DNA of 64,000 nucleotides from Marinobacterium_A aestuariivivens (GTDB taxonomy: Bacteria > Pseudomonadota > Gammaproteobacteria > Pseudomonadales > Balneatricaceae), in contig NZ_JBHSWE010000001.1 in the NCBI RefSeq assembly GCF_042661465.1, positions 1,674,001-1,738,000 on the forward strand. The letters are read 5' to 3'. The notes beneath the pieces were generated by a model that was not told the DNA's origin, searched no databases, and was given only the letters and a program-made list of their open reading frames with translations. Position 1 is the first letter of the stretch, and each line of letters opens with the position of its first letter. Position numbers and translations under genes: made by a program. Shown piece by piece: positions 48,828 through 61,445 of the stretch.

Positions 48828-51800
48828 ATGTTCAAGGCTACAGATGTACTCAACCCGGACTTCATCGCCCGTAAACCGGCCGAGCTCTGGGACGAAATCT
48901 CGCCGCTGTACAGCATCGATGAAGAGAGCTGGCTGCGCGAACTGCTGCCCCTGGCCGAGCCCGGCCAGGACGAGCTCGACAACACCACTCGCAGCGCCAC
49001 CACGCTGATCGAACAGGTGCGCGCCGATGACGGCGCCATCCACATGATCGACGCGCTGCTGCTGGAGTACAGCCTCGATACGCGCGAAGGCATTCTGCTG
49101 ATGTGCCTGGCCGAGGCCCTGATGCGCATCCCGGATGCCGAAACCGCCGACGCGCTGATCCGCGACAAGCTCAGCGTCGCGGACTGGAAAACACACCTGA
49201 AGAATTCCGACTCCCTGTTCGTCAACGCCTCGACCTGGGGCCTGCTGCTGACGGGCAAGGTCGTGGCCATGGACGAAAAGGAGGACGGCACGCCGTCCAA
49301 CGTCATCAACCGACTGGTCAACAAGTTCTCGGAACCGGTAATCCGCAAGGCCATGTACCAGGCCATGAAGATCATGGGCCACCAGTTCGTGCTCGGCCGC
49401 AATATCGGCGAAGCGCTGAAGCGCGGCCGCAAGTACCGCGATCTGGGCTACACCTACTCCTTCGACATGCTGGGAGAGGCGGCACTGACGTCGCGCGATG
49501 CCGACAAGTATTTTGCCGATTACATCAGCGCGATCGAAGCGGTCGGCAAGGATACCTACGGCCAGGGCAAGACGCCAAAGCCGACCATCTCGATCAAGCT
49601 GTCTGCGCTGCACCCGCGCTATGAAGTGGGTCAGCAGGCACGCGTCCTGACCGAGCTGTACGCGCGCGTCGTCGAACTCATCAACAAGGCACGCGCCCTC
49701 GATGTCGGCATCACCGTCGATGCCGAGGAGGCAGACCGCCTCGAGCTGTCCCTCGAGCTGTTCGAAAAGATCTACCGCGATCCGGCCTGTCAGGGCTGGG
49801 GCAACTTCGGCCTCGTGGTCCAGGCCTATTCCAAGCGTGCCCTGCCGGTACTGGCCTGGCTGACGGCACTGGCCGGCGAGCAGGGCGACCGCATTCCGGT
49901 GCGGCTCGTCAAGGGCGCCTACTGGGATGCCGAGATCAAGCTCTGCCAGCAGCACGGGTTCGAAGGCTACCCGGTTTATACCCGCAAGGAAGCGACCGAC
50001 ACCTCCTACCTGGCCTGCGCCCGCTTCCTGCTGAGCCAGCCGGTACGGGGCAAGATCTATCCCCAGTTCGCCAGCCACAATGCCCATACCGTCGCCGCCA
50101 TTCTGGCGATGGCGCCCCATGGCGACTTCGAGTTCCAGCGCCTGCACGGCATGGGCGATGCGCTGTATAACACCGTACTGAAGAACCAGTCGGTCAATGT
50201 GCGCATCTACGCCCCGGTCGGCAGCCACAAGGACCTGCTGCCCTACCTGGTGCGGCGCCTGCTGGAAAACGGTGCCAACAGCTCCTTCGTGCACCGCCTG
50301 GTCGATGCCCGGCACCCGATTGTCGACCTGGTGCACCATCCGGTCGAAACGCTGAAAAGCCGCGCCTCCCTGGCCAACCCGCATATCCCGCTGCCGGCGG
50401 ATATCTATGGCGAAGAGCGCCGCAACTCCTACGGCCCCAATATCGAGATCGAGAGTGAATGGCGCCCATTCCGCGAAGCGGTCGAGGGCTTCATGGGCCG
50501 GCAGTGGCTGGGCGGTCCGATCATCGGCGGCCAGTTGCGCCAGTCCGGGGAGCCCCGTGCCGTCACCGCACCGCAGGATCGCCGCATCCAGGCGGGCTCG
50601 GTACACTGGGCAGGAACAGAAGAGGTATCCGAAGCCCTCGACCAGGTCGGTCAGGGTTTTGCCGGCTGGAACGCAACCCCGGTCGACGAGCGCGCCGGCT
50701 GCCTCGAGCGCCTGGGCGACCTGCTGGAGGAAAACCTCGCCGAGCTGGTGGCACTGTGCCATCTCGAAGCGGGCAAGACCATCCAGGACAGCATCGACGA
50801 AGTACGCGAGGCCGTGGACTTCTGCCGCTATTACGCGGTACAGGCACGCAAGGGCATCGGCCAGACCCAGCTCGGCACCACCTTCGATGGTCGCGAGCGC
50901 CAGTACCGCCTCGAGGGCCGCGGTGTCTTCGCCTGCATCAGCCCCTGGAACTTCCCGCTGGCGATCTTCCTCGGCCAGGTCAGCGCGGCCCTGGTGACCG
51001 GCAACACCGTGATCGCCAAACCGGCGGAACAGACCAGCCTGATCGCCTTCCGCGCCATCCAGCTGGCGCTGGACGCCGGCATACCGGCGGATGCCATTGC
51101 GCTGCTGCCGGGCGACGGTGCCACCGTCGGCGCACCGCTGACCTCGGACCCGCGGGTCGCCGGCGTCGCTTTCACCGGCTCCACCGAAACCGCACAGCTG
51201 ATCAACCGTGCGCTGGCAAAACGGGATACCGAAGTCGTGCCGCTGATCGCCGAGACCGGCGGCCAGAACGCCATGCTGATCGACTCCACCTCGCTGCCCG
51301 AACAGGTGGTGCGTGACGTGGTGCGTTCGGCCTTTGCATCGGCCGGCCAGCGCTGCTCGGCACTGCGCGTGCTCTACGTGCAGCAGGACGTGGCCGACCG
51401 CATCACCGAGATGTTGCGCGGCGCCATGCAGGAACAGGTAGTCGGAGACCCCAGCCTGCACAGTACCGATGTCGGCCCTGTGATCGACACCGAAGCCCAG
51501 CAGGGACTGCTGAACCACATCGAGAAGATGAAGCGCAGTGCGCGCCTGATCGCCCAGACGCCGCTGCCGGCGAATGCCGGCCAGGGAACCTTCGTCGCGC
51601 CGACGGCGTTCGAGATCGATGATATCGCCCAACTCGAGCGCGAACAGTTCGGTCCGATTCTGCACGTCGTACGCTACAAGGCCTCGGACCTCGACCGCGT
51701 GATCGACAGCATCAACGCCACCGGCTATGGCCTGACCCTCGGCGTGCACAGCCGCAACGAGGAGACCACGCGCCATATCGCGCATCGCGTGCGGGTCGGC

Positions 51801-51938
51801 AACATCTACATCAACCGTGACCAGGTCGGTGCAGTGGTCGGCGTCCAGCCGTTCGGCGGTCAGGGTCTGTCGGGTACCGGCCCCAAGGCCGGCGGTCCCC
51901 GCTACCTGCTGCGTTTCACCCGTGAAGTGACGCTTTGA
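48828..51938 (+). CDS. putA: Bifunctional proline dehydrogenase/P5C dehydrogenase PutA, without DNA-binding or C-terminal domain
   Basis: 1036 residues. N-terminal arm and FAD-dependent proline dehydrogenase barrel (SIKLSALHPRYE, VRLVKGAYWDAEIK, RRLLENGANSSFVHRL), then NAD-dependent aldehyde dehydrogenase (SPWNFPLAIFLGQ; catalytic Glu809 in IAETGGQN and Cys843 in SAGQRCSAL). No ribbon-helix-helix at the N-terminus. It ends at GGPRYLLRFTREVTL, before the conserved NTTAxGGN C-terminal motif of PutA proteins, which is instead encoded by the next gene. Oxidises proline to glutamate at the membrane. Confidence 0.96.
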   Translation: MFKATDVLNPDFIARKPAELWDEISPLYSIDEESWLRELLPLAEPGQDELDNTTRSATTLIEQVRADDGAIHMIDALLLEYSLDTREGILLMCLAEALMRIPDAETADALIRDKLSVADWKTHLKNSDSLFVNASTWGLLLTGKVVAMDEKEDGTPSNVINRLVNKFSEPVIRKAMYQAMKIMGHQFVLGRNIGEALKRGRKYRDLGYTYSFDMLGEAALTSRDADKYFADYISAIEAVGKDTYGQGKTPKPTISIKLSALHPRYEVGQQARVLTELYARVVELINKARALDVGITVDAEEADRLELSLELFEKIYRDPACQGWGNFGLVVQAYSKRALPVLAWLTALAGEQGDRIPVRLVKGAYWDAEIKLCQQHGFEGYPVYTRKEATDTSYLACARFLLSQPVRGKIYPQFASHNAHTVAAILAMAPHGDFEFQRLHGMGDALYNTVLKNQSVNVRIYAPVGSHKDLLPYLVRRLLENGANSSFVHRLVDARHPIVDLVHHPVETLKSRASLANPHIPLPADIYGEERRNSYGPNIEIESEWRPFREAVEGFMGRQWLGGPIIGGQLRQSGEPRAVTAPQDRRIQAGSVHWAGTEEVSEALDQVGQGFAGWNATPVDERAGCLERLGDLLEENLAELVALCHLEAGKTIQDSIDEVREAVDFCRYYAVQARKGIGQTQLGTTFDGRERQYRLEGRGVFACISPWNFPLAIFLGQVSAALVTGNTVIAKPAEQTSLIAFRAIQLALDAGIPADAIALLPGDGATVGAPLTSDPRVAGVAFTGSTETAQLINRALAKRDTEVVPLIAETGGQNAMLIDSTSLPEQVVRDVVRSAFASAGQRCSALRVLYVQQDVADRITEMLRGAMQEQVVGDPSLHSTDVGPVIDTEAQQGLLNHIEKMKRSARLIAQTPLPANAGQGTFVAPTAFEIDDIAQLEREQFGPILHVVRYKASDLDRVIDSINATGYGLTLGVHSRNEETTRHIAHRVRVGNIYINRDQVGAVVGVQPFGGQGLSGTGPKAGGPRYLLRFTREVTL

Positions 51939-51960
51939 GCCGCCAAAGGAGTGCCTAGAA

Positions 51961-52662
51961 ATGACTCAGAAGATCAATCTTGAACAGGCAGCCCAGGCTG
52001 CACTCGACGCCTGGGAAGGCTGGAACGGACTCGGTGTCGCCGGTCGCGCCCAGCTGCTGCAGAATTTCGTCGGCCAGCTCAGCGACAGCCAGGCACGCAT
52101 GGCACAGTGGCAGATCGACCAGGCGCTGCGCCTGATCGGTGGCGAACTGGAGCTGCCGGGCCCGACTGGCGAGTCCAACGTGCTTTACACCTCGGGACGC
52201 GGGCTCTTCATTTGCACCAGTGACGAGAACGCCAGCGAAGTCGCCATTATCGGCCAGCTGGTCGCTGCCCTGATCGCCGGCAACGTGGTGCTGCTGGCGC
52301 CGGCCCCGTCCCATACCGGCTTCTGCCGCTACCTGCTGCGCCTGCTGGTGGCCGGCAGCTGCCCGGCCGCGGTGGTCCAGCTGATCGAGAACAGCTCGCT
52401 GGAAACCCTCGGCGGATGCCCGTCCATTGCCGGCTTCGCCTGCATTTGCAGTGAAGCCGGTGCCCGCGAGCTGAACCGCAGGCTGGTGAGCCGTGACGGC
52501 GTGCTGGTGCAGCTGGTCGCCGAAACCGATCCGGAGAATCTCGACATCATCGGTGGCGAATACTACCTGTCGCGCTTTATCACCGAATCGGTGCGCACCA
52601 CCAACACCACTGCGGTCGGCGGGAACGCCACTCTGTTGGAACTCGGCGGCAAAGCCGAGTAG
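51961..52662 (+). CDS. Stand-alone PutA C-terminal (ALDH-superfamily) domain
   Basis: 233 residues matching the region that follows the catalytic ALDH domain in long (type B/C) PutA proteins: a Rossmann-like non-catalytic ALDH segment (VLYTSGRGLFICTSDEN, GQLVAALIAGNVVLLAPAP) ending in TTNTTAVGGNATLLELG, the conserved PutA C-terminal motif. No catalytic Cys/Glu pair. AAAGGAG precedes ATG 51961; the gap to putA is 22 bp with a clean stop, so this is a real second gene. Likely a lid/oligomerisation subunit for PutA in trans (inference). Confidence 0.85.
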   Translation: MTQKINLEQAAQAALDAWEGWNGLGVAGRAQLLQNFVGQLSDSQARMAQWQIDQALRLIGGELELPGPTGESNVLYTSGRGLFICTSDENASEVAIIGQLVAALIAGNVVLLAPAPSHTGFCRYLLRLLVAGSCPAAVVQLIENSSLETLGGCPSIAGFACICSEAGARELNRRLVSRDGVLVQLVAETDPENLDIIGGEYYLSRFITESVRTTNTTAVGGNATLLELGGKAE

Positions 52663-52667
52663 CAGCA

Positions 52668-52705
52668 ACGGCAGCCGGCCTCGACGAAGGCCGGCTGCCG
52701 TTTTT
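52668..52705 (+). terminator. Intrinsic terminator after the PutA C-terminal domain gene
   Basis: ACGGCAGCCGGCCT (52668-52681) pairs perfectly with AGGCCGGCTGCCGT (52688-52701), followed by TTTTTCTTTT. Confidence 0.92.
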
Positions 52706-52780
52706 CTTTTCAGCCATTGCCGGCTCGAATCCTAAAACAAAAACAACCTATCCAGGTCATTCACCCAAGAGGCCCAATTG

Positions 52781-54309
52781 ATGATTGCAAACAGTGCCGC
52801 GATAATCGGTACCTTTCTCGTTTACCTTGTCGTTATGCTTGGTATTGGACTTTATGCCTACAAACGCACGTCGAGCTCTTCCGACTACTTCCTCGGCGGT
52901 CGCTCGCTAGGCCCTGGCCTGCGGCACTTTCCGCCGGCGCCTCCGACATGAGCGGCTGGTTGCTGCTGGGGCTGCCCGGTTATGCCTTCGCCTCGGGCAT
53001 GGAAGCGATCTGGCTCGGCGGTGGCCTGCTGCTTGGCACCTGGCTCAACTGGCTGCTGGTCGCCAAGCGCCTGCGCACCTACAGTTACGAGGCCGACAAC
53101 TCGCTGACGCTGCCGGAGTTCTTCTCCAACCGTTTCGAGGACGGCAGCAAGCTGCTGCAGGTGATCTCGGCCTTCTTCATCCTGCTGTTCTTCCTGTTCT
53201 ATACCAGCTCCGGCCTCGTCGCCGGCGGCAAGCTGTTCGAAACCGTGTTCGGTCTCGACTACAGCATCGCCGTGGTGGTCGGCACCCTCGCCGTTGTCTC
53301 CTATACCCTGTTCGGCGGCTTTCTGGCGGTCTCCTGGACCGACCTGGTGCAGGGTCTGCTGATGGCGGCGGCACTGGTGATCGTGCCGGTGATCGCGATG
53401 CAGACCGATGGCGGCATCGGCGCGCTGTTCAGCGCCCTCGAAGCCAAGAATCCCGAGCTGCTGACCCTCTGGAACGACGCTAGTGGTACGCCGCTGACCT
53501 GGATCGCCATCGTTTCGCTGGCGGCCTGGGGCCTGGGCTACTTCGGCCAGCCCCATATCCTGGCGCGTTTCGCCGGCATCCGTGACAAAGACGACGTGCC
53601 GACGGCGCGCCGCATCGCCGTGACCTGGTCGGGGCTGTCGATGGCCGGCGCCTTCCTGGTCGGCCTGGCCGGTATCGTCTATGTGGACAACCAGCTGGGC
53701 GGCGCCCTGGGTGACGGCGAAACCATCTTCATGGTGCTGGTCAACGCCCTGTTCAACCCGGTCGTCGCCGGTATCCTGCTCGCCGCCATCCTGGCCGCGA
53801 TCATGAGCACCGCCGACTCCCAGCTGCTGGTCTCCTCGTCCGCCCTGGCCGAAGACTTCTATCGCCAGCTGTTGCGCAAGGATGCCAGTCAGAAGGAGAT
53901 CGTCATGGTCGGCCGCGTGGCCGTGATAGGCCTGTCGGTCGTGGCACTGATACTGGCGATGAACCCGGACAGCACCGTACTGGGCCTGGTGTCCTACGCC
54001 TGGGCCGGTTTCGGCGCCGCCTTCGGCCCGACACTGATCCTGTCGCTGTACTGGAAACGCATGAACCGAGCCGGCGCCCTGGCCGGCATCCTGATCGGCG
54101 GCATCACCGTGGTGGTCTGGAAGCAGCTTTCGGGCGGCATCTACGACCTCTACGAGATCGTGCCGGGTGTCATCTTCGCCACCCTCGCCATTGTCGTCGC
54201 AACCCTGGCGACCAGCGCGCCGCCGGCGACCGTTCAGGCCCGTTTCGACGTCTATCGCAGCAAGCTCGATGGCGTCGCCCCGGCCAGGCCGCAGCCACAG
54301 CGGTCCTGA
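52781..54309 (+). CDS. putP: Sodium/proline symporter PutP (apparent frameshift)
   Basis: About 509 residues after repair (E. coli 502), SSSF family with 13 TM. Start MIANSAAIIGTFLVYLVVMLGIG at 52781; YFLGGRSLGPWPAALSAGASDMSGWLLLGLPG after adding one C to the run 52912-52914 (quoted segments are continuous only after repair). GYFGQPHILARF and the MSTADSQLLVSSS motif are typical. Imports proline for PutA. Confidence 0.94.
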
Positions 54310-54364
54310 CCACCCCTTGCCGGGTGGAACCGCACACTCCAGCCGGCAAATCTCACTCCACTCT

Positions 54365-54389
54365 AACAGCCCTCCGGGGCTGTTTTTTT
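54365..54389 (+). terminator. Intrinsic terminator of putP
   Basis: AACAGCCC (54365-54372) pairs with GGGCTGTT (54377-54384), loop TCCG, followed by T to 54389. Confidence 0.9.
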
Positions 54390-54456
54390 GTACAGGGATG
54401 TACTTATCCTGCGAGTGCATGGATGCACAGGAGCAGGGTTTATGTACAGGATGTAC
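54390..54456 (+). repeat. Three small hairpins with GGAT loops
   Basis: GTAC-AGGGAT-GTAC (54390-54403), GTGC-ATGGAT-GCAC (54415-54428) and GTAC-AGGAT-GTAC (54444-54456). The first contains GTACAGGGATGT, identical as RNA to the SELEX consensus for CsrA. CAGGAGC at 54428 can pair with GCTCCTG at 54468, enclosing the third hairpin. A further GCGC-CTGGAT-GCGC hairpin is at 54518-54531. The 451-bp gap 54310-54760 contains no gene. Confidence 0.6.
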
Positions 54457-54457
54457 G

Positions 54458-54504
54458 GCCAAAAACCGCTCCTGCGTTTTTGGCATTTCAGCCATCCTTG
54501 GCTG
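54458..54504 (-). promoter_or_regulatory. Two-hairpin module, instance 3
   Basis: Read on the minus strand: H1 CAGCC-AAGGAT-GGCTG (54504-54489), linker AAAT, H2 GCCAAAAAC (54484-54476), loop GCAGGAGCG, GTTTTTGGC (54466-54458). Same architecture and loops as instances 1 and 2, with a different but complementary H2 stem. This copy is outside the 123-bp element. Confidence 0.6.
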
Positions 54505-54636
54505 TCGTACGTCGCGGGCGCCTGGATGCGCACGACTACAGGGACGTGGGAGGTAGAGCGAAGCAGGATGCCAAAGCCGAGGAGCGACGGGTTTCAGAAC
54601 GCACTGAATCTGAAGGTTACGCGTGACGCGCATCCC

Positions 54637-54759
54637 GTAGGGTGCCGGTAAGCGAAGCGCACCGCACCGCTCGTTTCGGTGCGCTTCGTTTCACTCCCCT
54701 GATATTTGCTCCTGCAATATCAGGATTTTCACCATCCGTGGCGGTCAGCAGCACCCTAC
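54637..54759 (-). repeat. 123-bp GTAGGGTGC-ended MITE-like element, copy 2, with two-hairpin module instance 2
   Basis: Inverted copy of the element at 42780, identical length. On the minus strand the module reads H1 CGCC-ACGGAT-GGTG (54743-54730) and H2 CCTGATATT-GCAGGAGCA-AATATCAGG (54724-54698 overall). It starts 1-2 bp after the DUF2061 stop codon, in sense orientation to that gene. Confidence 0.85.
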
Positions 54760-54760
54760 G

Positions 54761-54961
54761 TCAGGCCCTGACCATGCCACCCAGCACTTTCGAAGCGCGC
54801 CTGCGGCTCCAGAGCTTTTCATGGAAGAAATACGCCACGCTGTTGATCGCCGGCTCGACTAGCGCCAGGGTGCCGCCAATCAGGATATCGCCGGTCAGCA
54901 GCCAGGCGACAGTAAAGGCGATGCAGAAGTGCATCAGTGCGAAACTCAGCGTTTTCAACAT
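54761..54961 (-). CDS. DUF2061 small membrane protein
   Basis: A 66-residue protein with two hydrophobic segments (LSFALMHFCIAFTVAWLLTG, ILIGGTLALVEPAINSVAYF) followed by the HEKLW motif of DUF2061. ATG 54961 (MLKTLSFAL) is chosen because GGAGG lies 7 bases ahead. Function unknown. Confidence 0.85.
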   Translation of the reverse strand: MLKTLSFALMHFCIAFTVAWLLTGDILIGGTLALVEPAINSVAYFFHEKLWSRRRASKVLGGMVRA

Positions 54962-55072
54962 GGTCGCCTCCATTGGTCCGCGCTGCCATTTACGCAAATG
55001 ATAGGCGTTATCGTTTGTGGCATAAAATCAATTAATGATATGCCGGTGTTAGTGGTTGGCTATGGAGAGAGG

Positions 55073-55168
55073 CGTGGGGACGTGAGGACGTGAGGACGTG
55101 AGGACGTGAGGACGTGAGGACGTGAGGACGTGAGGACGTGAGGACGTGAGGACGTGAGGACGTGGGTA
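55073..55168. repeat. Octanucleotide tandem repeat CGTGAGGA
   Basis: Ten perfect copies of CGTGAGGA (55081-55160), flanked by degenerate copies CGTGGGGA (55073) and CGTGGGTA (55161). It lies in the 302-bp gap between the DUF2061 start and the gltD stop. Copy number is likely variable. Confidence 0.95.
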
Positions 55169-55170
55169 TT

Positions 55171-55216
55171 GTACGCGTTACGCGTAACGCGTCACCCGTC
55201 ACCCGTCACCCGTCAC
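55171..55216. repeat. ACGCGT palindrome plus CACCCGT tandem repeats
   Basis: Overlapping ACGCGTTACGCGTAACGCGT followed by four CACCCGT/CACCCGTCAC units. Same building blocks as the palindrome after ettA (42320). Confidence 0.75.
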
Positions 55217-55223
55217 ATGCAAG

Positions 55224-55245
55224 CAGGCCGCCCGAAGGCGGCCTG
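55224..55245 (-). terminator. Hairpin terminator of gltD with TTCG tetraloop
   Basis: On the minus strand CAGGCCGCC-TTCG-GGCGGCCTG, a 9-bp perfect stem closed by a stable UUCG tetraloop, 18 bp after the gltD stop. The downstream T content is low. Confidence 0.7.
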
Positions 55246-55263
55246 TTTCAAGCAGTAACCGGC

Positions 55264-56697
55264 TTAGACCTCGAGATAGTCGAGGATGCCTTCAGCCGCG
55301 GAACGGCCCTCGGCAATCGCGGTCACGACCAGGTCGGAGCCACGCACCATGTCGCCGCCGGCGAATACCTTGGCGTTGCTGGTCTGGAACGGGAAACGCC
55401 CCTGCTCGCGCGGTGCTTCCTCGGCCTGGATGCGGCCGTCCTGATGCAGTTCGATGCCGAAGTCGGCGAACCAGGGCGCCGGGCTCGGACGGAAACCGAA
55501 GGCGACCAGGACGACATCGGCTTCCAGCACCTGTTCGGAACCCGGCACCACTTCGGCGCGGCGACGGCCGTTCTCATCCGGCTCGCCCATGCGGGTGGTG
55601 ACCAGCTTGACGCCGACGACCTTGCCGTTTTCGCCGACGATTTCGACCGGCTGGCGGTTGAACAGGAACTGCACGCCCTCTTCGCGGGCGTTTTCCACTT
55701 CCTTGCGCGAGCCGGGCATATTGGCTTCGTCACGACGATAGGCACAGGTGACGCTCGCGGCGCCCTGACGGATCGAGGTGCGGTTGCAGTCCATCGCGGT
55801 ATCGCCACCGCCAAGGACGACGACGCGCCGGCCCTTCATGTCGATGTATTCGGACGGATCCTTCTCGAAGCCCATGCAGTGATTGACGTTCGAGATCAGG
55901 AACGGCAGCGCATCGAATACGCCGTCCAGCTCCTCGCCCGGGAACCCGCCCTTCATGTAGGTGTAGGTACCCATGCCGAGGAACACCGCATCGAACTCTT
56001 CGATCAGCTGCTGCATGGTGACATCCTTGCCCACCTCGGTGTTGAGTCGGAACTCGACACCCATCTCCTCGAAGATGCGACGACGCAGCTTGATCACATC
56101 CTTCTCGAGCTTGAACTCGGGGATGCCGAAGGTCAGCAGGCCGCCGATCTCCGGATGACGGTCGAACACCACCGGGGTGACGCCGTTGCGCACCAGGATA
56201 TCGGCACAGCCGAGGCCAGCGGGACCGGCACCGATGACCGCGACCTTCCTGTCGGTGCGGATCACCTTGGACATGTCCGGGCGCCAGCCCATGGCGAAGG
56301 CGGTATCGGTGATGTATTTCTCCACCGAGCCGATGGTCACGGCACCGAAGCCGTCATTCAGCGTGCAGGCGCCTTCGCAGAGACGGTCCTGCGGACAGAC
56401 ACGACCGCAGACTTCCGGCAGCGAGTTGGTCTGATGGCTGAGCTCGGCCGCTTCGAGAATGTTGCCTTCCGACACCAGCTTGAGCCAGTTCGGAATGTGG
56501 TTGTGCACCGGGCACTTCCAGGAGCAGTAGGGGTTGCCGCATTCGAGGCAGCGGTGCGACTGATCCGACGCTTCCTCTGCCTTGAACGGCTCGTAGATTT
56601 CGGCGAACTCGCGCTTGCGGACCTCGGCATGGATCTTGGCCGGCCCTTCGCGCTCGACGTCGAGGAACTGAAAATCGTTGTTCGGACGGTTAGACAT
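55264..56697 (-). CDS. gltD: Glutamate synthase small subunit
   Basis: A 477-residue NADPH-binding iron-sulfur flavoprotein. N-terminal Cys clusters (CLECGNPYCSWKCPVHNHIP; CGRVCPQDRLCEGAC), FAD motif VAVIGAGPAGLGCADIL and NADPH motif VVVLGGGDTAMDC. Delivers electrons to GltB. 88 bp downstream of gltB. Confidence 0.97.
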   Translation of the reverse strand: MSNRPNNDFQFLDVEREGPAKIHAEVRKREFAEIYEPFKAEEASDQSHRCLECGNPYCSWKCPVHNHIPNWLKLVSEGNILEAAELSHQTNSLPEVCGRVCPQDRLCEGACTLNDGFGAVTIGSVEKYITDTAFAMGWRPDMSKVIRTDRKVAVIGAGPAGLGCADILVRNGVTPVVFDRHPEIGGLLTFGIPEFKLEKDVIKLRRRIFEEMGVEFRLNTEVGKDVTMQQLIEEFDAVFLGMGTYTYMKGGFPGEELDGVFDALPFLISNVNHCMGFEKDPSEYIDMKGRRVVVLGGGDTAMDCNRTSIRQGAASVTCAYRRDEANMPGSRKEVENAREEGVQFLFNRQPVEIVGENGKVVGVKLVTTRMGEPDENGRRRAEVVPGSEQVLEADVVLVAFGFRPSPAPWFADFGIELHQDGRIQAEEAPREQGRFPFQTSNAKVFAGGDMVRGSDLVVTAIAEGRSAAEGILDYLEV

Positions 56698-56785
56698 GGT
56701 CCCACCTCATTCTGGGCACCCGCCGCCTGGCGGCGGGTGCTCGTTAGTCTGTCATCAAGCTTGTTACAAGAAAAAGGATCGCTAC

Positions 56786-61239
<4,454 letters not shown>

Positions 61240-61445
61240 AGCCAATCTCACTCAAAAGTTCTTTTATATCAATACGTTACCACCAACCCTGTCACCGCAG
61301 CCGCACAACTCTGGCAAAAAGGGACGATCATTCTACACATGGAGCAGGCATGGTACAAATTTTGCCCATTCGGACAAGGGGCAGGAAACGCCGCCTCGAC
61401 GCGCCGCGAAGCGGTTTAAGTGAGCCAGGCGCTTGCGGCTTGCGA

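Noticed and set aside
48798..51785. A 995-codon open frame on the minus strand opposite putA, and a 1026-codon frame at 58076-61156 opposite gltB
   Set aside because: They are antisense shadows of conserved genes in GC-rich DNA. Composition (His/Gln/Arg-rich) and lack of motifs show they are not coding.
51939..51960. PutA and the following gene as one frameshifted protein
   Set aside because: A clean TGA, then a good ribosome site and ATG. No homopolymer change gives a natural fusion, unlike the 22 other cases.
55073..55168. Possible CRISPR array
   Set aside because: The unit is 8 bp with no spacers. It is a simple tandem repeat.
61351..61365. Sigma54-like TGGTAC-N5-TTGC on the plus strand
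   Set aside because: It points into the antisense strand of damX and away from gltB, with no plus-strand gene downstream. Probably chance, although antisense transcription cannot be excluded.
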